Below are positions 54,763 to 63,524 of a stretch of DNA of 64,000 nt, in pieces. Both the position numbers and the translations under genes were made by a program. Numbering within the stretch: position 1 is the first letter of the stretch; the number at the start of each line of letters is the position of its first letter. Location of the stretch: the NCBI GenBank assembly GCA_019359215.1, contig JAHHHS010000015.1:1-64000 (forward strand). Direction: 5' to 3'. This DNA comes from Nostoc indistinguendum CM1-VF10 (GTDB lineage Bacteria; Cyanobacteriota; Cyanobacteriia; Cyanobacteriales; Nostocaceae). The notes under the pieces were generated by a model. It was not told where the DNA came from, ran no database searches, and worked only from the letters and a program-made list of their open reading frames with translations.

Positions 54763-55317
54763 TTAAGGTAATTTACTCAGTGGTGTTGCTAAACCGTCAA
54801 TGCTGACGAGATTTTTCTTCTGTTGATATTCTCGAACTCCCTCTTCGCCTTTTTTACTAGCCCAGTTTACTAAAGTCTCGCGCTGACCTTGATATTCATA
54901 GAGTGGTACGCCAAAACCACAGGAAGTCTGTATTTTGTCAATGTCAGCGACGATAATTTGACGAGTTCCAGGCATCGGCACAAACAAAGAGTACAGAGAG
55001 TCCCAATCGGGAGAACTCGGTAAAATTGTCTTTCCTTGACCGTAAAGACGCAGAATAGAGGCGGGTTCCTCAAAAGCGCAAAACATAAAGGTTATCCGCC
55101 CATTTTCTTGCAAATGGGCTGATGTTTCGTTACCACTGCCTGTAAGGTCTACGTAACCTACTCGGTTGGGAGAGAAGACGCGAAAGCAGCCTAAACCTTT
55201 AGGAGACAGGTTAACATGACCTGTAGGACTCAAGGGTGCAGAGCCTACAAAGAAAATGTGTTGGGCAGCAATAAAGCCTTGCAGTTCTTCAGTAATACAG
55301 TCAAAAAGTTTAGCCAT
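54763..55317 (-). CDS. Pyridoxamine 5'-phosphate oxidase-family protein
   Basis: A 184-residue split-barrel flavin-binding protein. The N-terminus FDCITEELQGFIAAQHIFFV, GHVNLSPKGLGCFRVFSPNR and NGRITFMFCAFEEPASILRL match the uncharacterised PPOX-fold group rather than PdxH itself. Members bind FMN, F420 or heme and catalyse diverse redox reactions; the substrate is unknown. It starts ATG 55317 and stands alone between oppositely oriented small genes. Confidence 0.85.
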   Translation of the reverse strand: MAKLFDCITEELQGFIAAQHIFFVGSAPLSPTGHVNLSPKGLGCFRVFSPNRVGYVDLTGSGNETSAHLQENGRITFMFCAFEEPASILRLYGQGKTILPSSPDWDSLYSLFVPMPGTRQIIVADIDKIQTSCGFGVPLYEYQGQRETLVNWASKKGEEGVREYQQKKNLVSIDGLATPLSKLP

Positions 55318-55423
55318 AGACTATTTGCTAATTTCCCATCTTCTCAGCCTATGTCTTTGCTAAACATCTAGCAAGGCCTAACTGCCGATGTTTAAGGGAG
55401 TGGGGAGTGGGGGTTAAAAAGTG

Positions 55424-55948
55424 TTAACGTTTCATATGCCGACTAGCCATTTGGATGGCATCAGCGATATCGACATCACCATCACCGTCAGCATCCAAGA
55501 AAGAATTCAGTACAGAATTCCCGCCAGTTTGGGGATTCTGAGCATTTGCACCTGATTTCAAAAAATTAAGTACCAAAGGTACTGCTAAAGGCAGCAATTG
55601 TTGAACTATACCAGCATCCAATCCAGTGCGCTGGGCAGCAACCTGAGCTACCTGTTGTTGTATCTGAGGAGAAAACAGCGAATTGACCGCTTGAGGGTTA
55701 GGAGAAGTACCGGCATATTGATTAACTAGAGTTTGTGCAGCTTGATTACCATCTGTGGCTTGCTTTTGTTGTAAAGCAGAACGCACTTGACTACCGACAA
55801 TAGATAAAACTGATTGGATGGTAGAAGGGTTTGTGCCAGTGCGATCGCTCATCTGCTGTACACTGTTGACAATACCTCCGAGTTGACCTAAGCTGCCCTG
55901 TTGATTGGGATTAGCAACGGCACCAAGAATTTGATCGAAAAGTCCCAT
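55424..55948 (-). CDS. DUF937 protein with EF-hand-like loop
   Basis: A 174-residue protein. It begins MGLFDQILGAVANPNQQGSL and has the DUF937 helical repeats rich in Gln, Ala and Gly (QQVAQVAAQRTGLDAGIVQQ, then LLPLAVPLVLNFLKSG). The C-terminus carries DADGDGDVDIADAI (about 152-165), an EF-hand/dockerin-like calcium loop. No signal peptide is seen. Function is unknown; similar cyanobacterial proteins are small and single-domain. It starts ATG 55948. Confidence 0.85.
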   Translation of the reverse strand: MGLFDQILGAVANPNQQGSLGQLGGIVNSVQQMSDRTGTNPSTIQSVLSIVGSQVRSALQQKQATDGNQAAQTLVNQYAGTSPNPQAVNSLFSPQIQQQVAQVAAQRTGLDAGIVQQLLPLAVPLVLNFLKSGANAQNPQTGGNSVLNSFLDADGDGDVDIADAIQMASRHMKR

Positions 55949-56079
55949 AAGTTTGTTTCTCTCTTTGTTCTCAAAAGCTTGCCAAAATTGCCATTGATCT
56001 ACTTAAAAGTTAGAACATGCAAGCTTCATAATGAACGAATAAAATTTCAAAAGCTACTAGCTTAAGGATGATAAATCGA

Positions 56080-57783
56080 TTAAGCGATACCTGCTTTAGG
56101 CAGAGCCAATACAAACTCTGTACCTCTATTTAACTCAGATTGGCAGGTAATTTTACCTTGATGTTTTTCTACCACAATCTGATATGCGATCGCTAGCCCC
56201 AAACCAGTACCAATGCCTCGTGGTTTAGTTGTAAAAAATGTTTCAAATATCTTTTTCTGATTTTCTGCTGAAATACCAGAGCCGTTGTCTGCAATTCGCA
56301 CTATCACCAAATTATTCTGCCAGCATTCTGTGATAATGGTGATTTCAGGGAGAAATTCGGGGTTCTCAGCCGATTTTTGCTCCAAAGCATCGATGGCATT
56401 GCTGAGAAGATTCATAAATACCTGATAAAGTAAACCTGTGTAGCCTGGAATCGCTGGAATATCTCCATAGCTGCGAACAAGGCTAATACCATTTTTCAGG
56501 CGATTGTTCAGAATCAACAGTGTACTATCTATACAAGCGTGTAGCTCTACTAACTGCGCTTCCCCATCATCTAAACGAGAGAAATCTTTCAAACTTCGGA
56601 CAATTTCTCGCGTGCGGTCAGCGCCAACTGTCATAGAGTTGAAGAGTTTTGGTAAATCTACTTCTAGAAACTCCAAATCAATTTCTTCTGTTAAAGTTTG
56701 CAGATCAGTGGAAGGATGAGGAACTTCAGCTTTGTATGTTTGTAGTAGCGATAACAGGTCTTGAGTATAGGTTTTCGCGTGTACGAGGTTTCCAGAAATA
56801 AAATTTATAGGATTATTAATTTCGTGAGCTACACCAGCCAACATCCGTCCTAAACTAGACATTTTTTCGCTCTGAATTAAGCGAACTTGCGCCTCGGCTT
56901 GTTGTTCTTCTAAAAGGTGCTTCACCTGTTGGATTAGCTGGTTAAGGGAACTAGTTAAAGCCCCAACTTCATCTTGGGTAATTACAGGCGCTTGCAAGTC
57001 AAAATTGGCTTCTTGGGTAACTCTTTTGGCGATATTAGTCACCGCGTTAATGGGATGGGCGATAATTCTACTTGTGTAGAAAGCCAGAATCGCAGCGATC
57101 GCCGCTGACAGCAGCATACTACCAATAATAATCTGAGCTTGCATGAGTGCAGCCTTTTCTTGGGCTACATCAGCTTCCTCTTGACGTTCTTGAACTGTTT
57201 TAGCAAAGTCACTTAACTCATGGGCAAATTGATAAAACTTTAGAGCATCCTGACTTTGACTGAATTTCAAAATTAATTGCTGTGCTTTTATAGCTCCCTC
57301 TGGCTGTGAAGTTAATGGCAAAATTTGCCGAATCAACGACTTTAGTTGTTCAAAATATGCGGCTATTGGGCGCTTATGCTTTGTAAGCAGAGCTTGTAAA
57401 TCCACTTGAGAAGTGGTTTGACTAAATTGTTGTGCCTGAGAAAGCAACGTTTCCGCATCTACCATATCGGTTTTAAAATCAGAAATTCCCCTTTGCAACG
57501 CTTGCGGTTGCTGCAAAAAAGGCAGTATTTCTTGCTGGTGGATCTGTATTACTAACAGTTCGCCTTGCAGACTACTTAACAAGCTTCCTTCTTCATCTGC
57601 CAAGATCATCTGTTGTCTAGCTTGTTGGAAATAGCGATCGCCTATTACTAACCCTGTCGTTGTTCCCAAAACTGCAACTCCTAAAGCCAGTCCGTACCCA
57701 CAAAAAATTTTTTGCCGAATACTAAGCTGGTGGAATTTTTGTTGAACCCAGTTAAAGTACCTTAATTTAGGTGTGGCAGTCAT
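56080..57783 (-). CDS. Membrane sensor histidine kinase
   Basis: A 567-residue kinase with a transmembrane segment at about 30-50 (IFCGYGLALGVAVLGTTTGL), a helical extracytoplasmic sensor (about 55-210), a second transmembrane segment (IIIGSMLLSAAIAAILAFYT), HAMP (about 240-290), the phospho-acceptor GVAHEINNPINFISGNL (His about 320) and a HATPase with FMNLLSNAIDAL, RIADNGSGIS and GTGLGLAIAYQIV. The sensor region is a four-helix type without a recognised ligand motif. No response regulator is adjacent, so it is an orphan. It starts ATG 57783. Confidence 0.93.
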   Translation of the reverse strand: MTATPKLRYFNWVQQKFHQLSIRQKIFCGYGLALGVAVLGTTTGLVIGDRYFQQARQQMILADEEGSLLSSLQGELLVIQIHQQEILPFLQQPQALQRGISDFKTDMVDAETLLSQAQQFSQTTSQVDLQALLTKHKRPIAAYFEQLKSLIRQILPLTSQPEGAIKAQQLILKFSQSQDALKFYQFAHELSDFAKTVQERQEEADVAQEKAALMQAQIIIGSMLLSAAIAAILAFYTSRIIAHPINAVTNIAKRVTQEANFDLQAPVITQDEVGALTSSLNQLIQQVKHLLEEQQAEAQVRLIQSEKMSSLGRMLAGVAHEINNPINFISGNLVHAKTYTQDLLSLLQTYKAEVPHPSTDLQTLTEEIDLEFLEVDLPKLFNSMTVGADRTREIVRSLKDFSRLDDGEAQLVELHACIDSTLLILNNRLKNGISLVRSYGDIPAIPGYTGLLYQVFMNLLSNAIDALEQKSAENPEFLPEITIITECWQNNLVIVRIADNGSGISAENQKKIFETFFTTKPRGIGTGLGLAIAYQIVVEKHQGKITCQSELNRGTEFVLALPKAGIA

Positions 57784-58025
57784 GGTATAACTCGCTATTG
57801 AATTTTTTTAGTAGGCGGTTTTTTATCAAAAACAAGAAATCCAGCCGCAAGGGAGAACACATTTGATACAAAATGCGCTCTTAGTTTATCAAAAGAAGCT
57901 TTTTTGTATCCTGGTTAAAAATACTGAAACTATGAAGATTAGGAGTATCTGTCTGCTAAATGTTTACAGAAGAGAGCATAGGGAGAAAAAAGTCTAACTC
58001 AAGCCTATTGACATATAAATTTCTT

Positions 58026-58055
58026 GTAGGGGCACAGCAATGCTGTGCCCTTACG
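58026..58055. repeat. GGGCAC...GTGCCC palindromic repeat (copy 2 of 3)
   Basis: GTAGG then GGGCACAGCA, one base, TGCTGTGCCC, then TTACG. Same class as 49473 and 61048. It lies upstream of the GTPase gene. Confidence 0.7.
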
Positions 58056-58172
58056 TTTCACTCAAAGGTTCAAATTTCACAAAAGTTGCTTCTTGCTACT
58101 CTGGTAAAAAATGCTGAAACTATTAAAATCAGAAGCATCTGCCTGCTGAATATTCACTAATCTTTCCCAACC

Positions 58173-59726
58173 ATGCCTCTGCCACGCATAGTAACGCTGA
58201 TTGTTGGTCTGATCGTCATTTTGGGGCTAGCCCTATGGCTAATTGATTCCCTATCGCGCCTCTATTGGCAATTGTCCTATTCGCCGTTGCTGGGCAATTT
58301 GCTGCTGTTGCTGCTGATTGTCCTTATAGGAGCGTTGGTTGCCGCTTTTGTCTATTATGTACTGGTGATTCAATCTGGGGAAAAGCGATCGCGCCGCAAC
58401 CCGAAGCGAGTAACTGCGGCGCAAATTCCTGCTGGCAAATCTGATGCCGCTTCTACAACTCTCCAAGCTGTGCGCCAACAGGTAGCGCAAATTCAAGATG
58501 AAGTAGCACGTCAGGCTTTATTAAGTAAATCACGAGAGATTGAAGCTAACTTAGCGCGGGGTGAGATTCAAGTAGTGGTATTTGGTACAGGGAGTGCTGG
58601 CAAAACTTCCCTAGTTAATGCGATTATGGGACGCATGGTCGGTCAAGTCGATGCACCGATGGGTACAACCCAGGTTGGAGAAACTTATTGTCTGCGGTTA
58701 AAGGGATTAGAACGCAAGATTTTAATTACGGATACGCCAGGAATTTTAGAAGCAGGGGTGGCGGGAACGGAACGCGAACAAATGGCGCGAGAACTGGCGA
58801 CAGAAGCCGATTTACTGTTGTTTGTGGTAGATAATGACTTACGGCGCTCAGAATATGAGCCACTGCGGGGATTAGCAGAAATTGGTAAGCGATCGCTCCT
58901 AGTGCTTAACAAAACTGATTTATATACAGATGAAGATAAAGAAGCCATTCTCGCTAGATTGCGTCAACGGGTACGGGGATTTATTTCTACTAATGATGTG
59001 GTGGCGATCGCTGCTAATCCCCAATCTGCACAACTAGAAACTGGCGAAACCTTCCAGCCAGAACCGGATATTGTTCCTTTGCTGCGGCGCACAGCTGCTG
59101 TTTTACGGGCTGAGGGTGAAGATTTAGTTGCAGATAATATTCTTTTGCAATCTCTGCGATTGGGAGACGAGGCGCGAAAACTTATTGATGGCCAGCGTCG
59201 TCGTCAAGCTGACAAAATCGTAGAACGCTTTCAGTGGATTGGTGCTGGTGTGGTATCTGTTACGCCTATTCCAGTGGTAGATTTGCTAGCAACAGCTGCT
59301 GTTAATGCTCAAATGGTTGTGGAAATTGGTAGAGTGTATGGGTGTGAATTGAATATGGAACGGGGACGAGAATTAGCCCTTTCTTTAGCAAAAACCCTTG
59401 CCAGTTTAGGCATTGTCAAAGGAGCGATTCAATTATTATCTACAGCTTTGCAACTCAATGTCGCTACTTTTATTATTGGTAAAGCAATTCAAGGTGTGAC
59501 AGCAGCTTATTTAACGCGAATTGCTGGTAAAAGTTTTATTGAATATTTTCGTCATGACCAAGATTGGGGTGATGGTGGAATGACAGAAGTTGTGCAGCGA
59601 CAGTTTCAAATTAATCGCAGAGATGAATTTATCAAGGCTTTTATTCAAGAAGCGATCGCACGGGTAGTAAAGCCTTTACAAGATAAATCTGAAGTAGTTG
59701 AACATGATGAAGAAGTTAATAGTTAA
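58173..59726 (+). CDS. Era-like membrane GTPase with DUF697
   Basis: A 517-residue protein: two N-terminal transmembrane segments (about 5-25 and 40-65), then a GTPase domain with G1 FGTGSAGKTSLVNAI (about 136-150), G3 DTPGILEAG (about 186) and G4 LNKTDLY (about 246), and a C-terminal DUF697 region with hydrophobic helices (WIGAGVVSVTPIPVVDLLAT, then KTLASLGIVKGAIQLLSTAL). This layout is common in cyanobacteria and is thought to act at membranes; the process is unknown. It starts ATG 58173 and is not in an operon. Confidence 0.9.
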   Translation: MPLPRIVTLIVGLIVILGLALWLIDSLSRLYWQLSYSPLLGNLLLLLLIVLIGALVAAFVYYVLVIQSGEKRSRRNPKRVTAAQIPAGKSDAASTTLQAVRQQVAQIQDEVARQALLSKSREIEANLARGEIQVVVFGTGSAGKTSLVNAIMGRMVGQVDAPMGTTQVGETYCLRLKGLERKILITDTPGILEAGVAGTEREQMARELATEADLLLFVVDNDLRRSEYEPLRGLAEIGKRSLLVLNKTDLYTDEDKEAILARLRQRVRGFISTNDVVAIAANPQSAQLETGETFQPEPDIVPLLRRTAAVLRAEGEDLVADNILLQSLRLGDEARKLIDGQRRRQADKIVERFQWIGAGVVSVTPIPVVDLLATAAVNAQMVVEIGRVYGCELNMERGRELALSLAKTLASLGIVKGAIQLLSTALQLNVATFIIGKAIQGVTAAYLTRIAGKSFIEYFRHDQDWGDGGMTEVVQRQFQINRRDEFIKAFIQEAIARVVKPLQDKSEVVEHDEEVNS

Positions 59727-60076
59727 ACAATTGAAAACTCAAAAAATATGCTTACTAATTGAACAAAATGCACCCAAAATTGAACGTGAATTAACAAATA
59801 TTTCAGTCGAAACCGCGAAAGTCGTGGCAAGGTAGTAATGTTTTTGAATCAGATATTGTACAAATGTGGCAACAAGTTTGGATAAACTTCCCGCGTGAGG
59901 ATGTTGAAAAAAATACAAATTTTAATAAAATATTATATTTAGTTACGTAAAAATACTTAAAAATTAAACTTGTATTCTAGTATCAAAATTCTAGCAATTT
60001 ATTTCTAAAGTATTCCGGAAACAGCAGGGAATGTCCGAAAAATAAATAAAAGGACTACTGAGTAACCAGGCCATGA
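59727..60076. other. Gene-free AT-rich stretch before the kinase remnant
   Basis: No supported ORF and no repeat of a class named elsewhere. Several stops occur in every frame. Confidence 0.55.
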
Positions 60077-60981
60077 CCACCACATAATCGGTAAATTACT
60101 ACAAGGGCGTTACCAAATTGTCCAAAGCCTCGGTGCAGGGGTGTTTGGACAAACATACCACCAGAGCAATTTATTGGACTAACACAGCCCAACAGTGATA
60201 TTTATGCTTTGGGTATGATTGCCATCCAGGCTTTAACCGGGTTAGAACCACTACAATTAAAAGCTGATCCTTATACTAATGAAATTGTTTGGCGTTCTGA
60301 AAACACGCCAGTCAACGATTATCTAGCTGCTGTTCTCAGCCAAATGATCCGTTACGATTACCAAAACCGCTTTCAGTCTGTGAGTGAGGTACTGCGGGTA
60401 CTTAAACAAATAATATGGGAACCTCAGCCATCACAAATATTAGAAGCAGATGAGCAATTTCCTCTAGAGGCGGCGGTTGCAGATGATGATTCTCAAAATT
60501 CTACATCTGGACAATCATCGCCGTTATTAACAGGAATGAAAGTAGGACTGGCGGCTAATTCTTTATTGATGGGATTTGGTGTATGTTCTTTAATTAATGC
60601 TGCACCTGCATACTCAGAAACAGAAACTTTATCTAAAGCTACAAAAGAATATCAAGCAGGAGATTTGCAAGAAGCGATCGCACTTGTTAAATCAATTCCT
60701 TCTCACAGTAATGTTTATCCAGAAGCGCAAGCCACAATTGAAGAATGGCAAGATCATTTGTTGGTGATTTTGAACAGGCTATAAAATTCCTCCGAAATAT
60801 TCCCAACGATACTTTAGTTTATGCTCAAGCTCAAGTCAAATTGAATGAGTATACTCAAAAGCAACGTTTGCGAACTGATTATCAAAAGGTAGCTTCTGCA
60901 AAAAGGACAGATTCATTTGTCCTAAAAACTCAGGTATTAAGATTGAATATCTTCAGGGAGGAAATTATCTACAAGAGGTAA
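60077..60981 (+). pseudogene. Ser/Thr protein kinase remnant lacking its catalytic core
   Basis: From about 60080 one frame reads the N-lobe start IIGKLLQGRYQIVQSLGAGV, then FGQTY. It shifts at about 60157 to PPEQFIGLTQPNSDIYALGM, the segment after the activation loop, and continues through IAIQALTGLEPLQLKADPYT and the rest of the C-lobe, a hydrophobic segment and a repeat region (KEYQAGDLQEAIALVKSIPS). Another frame change at about 60750 leads into DFEQAIKFLRNIPNDTLVYA to 60981. Roughly 130 residues with the ATP Lys, HRD and DFG motifs are missing. Internal deletion plus frameshift is inferred. It is the same kinase family as the intact gene on the other strand. Confidence 0.8.
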
Positions 60982-61047
60982 ATATTCGGTAGTTGCAGCA
61001 ATTGTTAAATGCATAGACTTATTACATACAGTAATTTTAAAATGCGA

Positions 61048-61075
61048 GTAGGGGCACAATATGTTGTGCCCTTAC
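61048..61075. repeat. GGGCAC...GTGCCC palindromic repeat (copy 3 of 3)
   Basis: GTAGG then GGGCACAA, TATG, TTGTGCCC, then TTACG. It separates the kinase remnant from the 3' end of the intact kinase. Confidence 0.65.
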
Positions 61076-61244
61076 GCGTGTGGTCTATTCATATGAGGCA
61101 GGGGGCAGGGGAAAAGGTACAAACCTTGCCCCTTGTGGGCAAAAGCTCCTCTGCTCCAATTCTTCGAGGGTTAAGAGCAACACCAGCAAGTGGCGTGCTT
61201 TTTCTCCCCTGCTTTTTCAGAGTTTTGACTTCCGCCTTGCGATA

Positions 61245-63374
61245 CTAGGGTATCGTCTGGGGTGGATTGGTGGAATTAGGAACTGGGATAATTGGCACAA
61301 TTAGAGGCTTTGGTTTCTCGGATTGCAGTTGAACTTGGGCTTGATTGCGAGCGTCTATTGCTTGTTGGTAATTAGGCTTGTATTTTATTGCTTGATAGTA
61401 AGATGCGATCGCATCTTGAAACCGATTCAAATTTAGTAGAGCATTGCCTCTGCTATACCAGCTTTCAGAATGGTCTGGTTTATAAGCAACTGCCTTTTTA
61501 TAAGATGCGATCGCATCTTCGTATTTTTGCAAATTGTATTGTGAATTCCCTAGATTATACCAGACTTGATAGTCTTTTGGCTTAAGTGTTGCGGCTTTGT
61601 TATAAGCTTTTATTGCTTCTTCATAGCGTTGGTTTTGATGCAGCAACCATCCAAGATTATACCATGCTTGATAGTTGCTAGGATTGTATTTAATTACTTG
61701 ATTAAAAGATTCAACTGCTTCTGGATAACGTTGTAAATTGAGAAGTACATTCCCTCTTGAAAACCAGGCTTGATAGTAGTTTGCCTTGTATTGAACAGCT
61801 TTATCATAAGCTGTAAACGCGTCCTGGTAACGCCGTAAATTGACTAGAGAATTTCCCCAATTATACCAAGCTTCCTCATAGTCTGGTTTTAAATCAACGG
61901 CTTTTTCGTAAGCTGCGATCGCTTCTTCATATCGCTTAGAATTTTGTAAGGCTAATCCTTTCTTGTACCAAGCTTCGTAATTATCTGATTTTAATTCAAT
62001 CGCTTTTTCATAAGATTTAATTGCTTGGTCATATTGGTTTAAGTTACTGAAAGCTTCACCCTTAGCATTCCAGATTTCTGAGTTTTTATTATCTAATTCT
62101 AAGGCTTTGTCAAAAGAAGCGATCGCTTCTTGATATCGCTGTAAGCTTCCTAATACAAAGCCTCGCCCACTCCAAGCTTCAAAATAATCTGGTTGAATTT
62201 GAATTGCTTTATCATATGCCGCTAGCGCATCTTTGTATTTTTTTAATTTATACAGCGTTTTCCCTTGACCATTCCACCCTTGAGCATAATCTGGTCTAAC
62301 ATTAACGGCTTTTTCATATACTTCTAATGCGTCTTGATAACGTTGCAAATCAAAAAGCGTATTTCCTTGCTTGGATAGTTCTATGGCGTTATTTGAATTA
62401 ATGTGATTTAAAATTAATATTGATGCTACTCCGCTAACACTAATTAAAAATATCGCTAGTAAAACTTTACCCAATATTCCTTTTTTCGGCTGAGGTTTGT
62501 TAATATTTTTTGGTAAAGAAATAGGAGTTAATGCAATTGTCTGGGGGGGTGGTTGTGTTAACTCTTTCAGAGCTTGTAATGCTACCGTTGCCGAAGGATA
62601 GCGTTGCCGAAAGTCGTAGCACACCATCTTATGTAAGAATTGGGCGAATTCTGGCGTTACCGTAGCTTGCTTGTGCCAGATAATTTCATTAGTATCATCA
62701 TCTTTTTCTATTTCCTCTGCTGATAATCCAGTGAGAGCTTGAATAGCAATTATTCCCACAGCATAGATATCACTGCTTAATTTTGGCGTACCATGAGCTT
62801 GTTCACCAGGAATATATCCAGGCGTACCTATAGCAACAGTAGCTTGTGTTTGAACTTGGGGGGTAATAACTTGAGTAGCTATTTGTTTAACTGCACCAAA
62901 ATCAATTAAGATTAATTTGCCATCTGGGTAGCGCCTGAGGATATTTCGAGGATTGACATCACGATGAATTACATTCTGTTGATGGACAAATTCTAAGATT
63001 GCCAAAAGTTCTTGTAAAAGTGAAATTACATCTTCTTGACTAAGAGTTTTACCTGGGATTAATTCTTGGCTCAAGTCATGCCCTTCGATCAATTCCTGTA
63101 CGAGATAGAATTCGGCGTTTTCCTCAAAGTAAGCTAAAAGTTGGGGAATGCGATCGTGAGTTCCTAATTTATACAGAACTTGCGCTTCTGTATCAAATAA
63201 ACGCCTAGCTGTCTCCAAAGTTACGGGATCACTTGCCTGGGGTTTAAGTTTCTTAACGACACATGGAGGTGAACCGGGTAATTGGGTATCACTTGCCACA
63301 AAAGTTTCACCAAAACCCCCACCTCCCAAATGACTAATAATTTGGTATCTTCCTACAAGTGTGTTTCCCAGCAT
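61245..63374 (-). CDS. Ser/Thr protein kinase with ten TPR repeats
   Basis: A 709-residue membrane kinase. Kinase domain about 8-275: Gly-rich loop LGGGGFGETF, ATP Lys in CVVKKLKP (about 40), catalytic loop HRDVNPRNIL (about 139-148), DFGAVK (about 160) and GTPGYIPGEQ. The usual Lys of H-R-D-x-K is Asn here. A transmembrane helix (LLAIFLISVSGVASILILNH) follows at about 304-323, then ten 34-residue TPRs to about 680 and a Pro-rich tail. The TPR part should face the opposite side of the membrane and bind partners. It starts ATG 63374; the kinase remnant lies just beyond its 3' end. Confidence 0.92.
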   Translation of the reverse strand: MLGNTLVGRYQIISHLGGGGFGETFVASDTQLPGSPPCVVKKLKPQASDPVTLETARRLFDTEAQVLYKLGTHDRIPQLLAYFEENAEFYLVQELIEGHDLSQELIPGKTLSQEDVISLLQELLAILEFVHQQNVIHRDVNPRNILRRYPDGKLILIDFGAVKQIATQVITPQVQTQATVAIGTPGYIPGEQAHGTPKLSSDIYAVGIIAIQALTGLSAEEIEKDDDTNEIIWHKQATVTPEFAQFLHKMVCYDFRQRYPSATVALQALKELTQPPPQTIALTPISLPKNINKPQPKKGILGKVLLAIFLISVSGVASILILNHINSNNAIELSKQGNTLFDLQRYQDALEVYEKAVNVRPDYAQGWNGQGKTLYKLKKYKDALAAYDKAIQIQPDYFEAWSGRGFVLGSLQRYQEAIASFDKALELDNKNSEIWNAKGEAFSNLNQYDQAIKSYEKAIELKSDNYEAWYKKGLALQNSKRYEEAIAAYEKAVDLKPDYEEAWYNWGNSLVNLRRYQDAFTAYDKAVQYKANYYQAWFSRGNVLLNLQRYPEAVESFNQVIKYNPSNYQAWYNLGWLLHQNQRYEEAIKAYNKAATLKPKDYQVWYNLGNSQYNLQKYEDAIASYKKAVAYKPDHSESWYSRGNALLNLNRFQDAIASYYQAIKYKPNYQQAIDARNQAQVQLQSEKPKPLIVPIIPVPNSTNPPQTIP

Positions 63375-63464
63375 CTCGTTTGCCTAATTAAGTGCGATGC
63401 GATCTGATTTCAATCTTGCCACACGTTTAGGGGGAGTAGAGGAGGCAGGGGGTAGGGGGAGAAT

Positions 63465-63519
63465 AACTAATGACTAATGACTAATGGCTAATGGCTAATG
63501 GCTAATGACCAGTGACTAA
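63465..63519. repeat. TAATGAC/TAATGGC heptamer tandem repeat
   Basis: About eight tandem heptamers (CTAATGA, CTAATGG) between the divergent kinase and rhomboid genes, with a G-rich tract just before. Similar TAATGAC runs occur near 12330 and 22280. Confidence 0.75.
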
Positions 63520-63524
63520 TTTAT

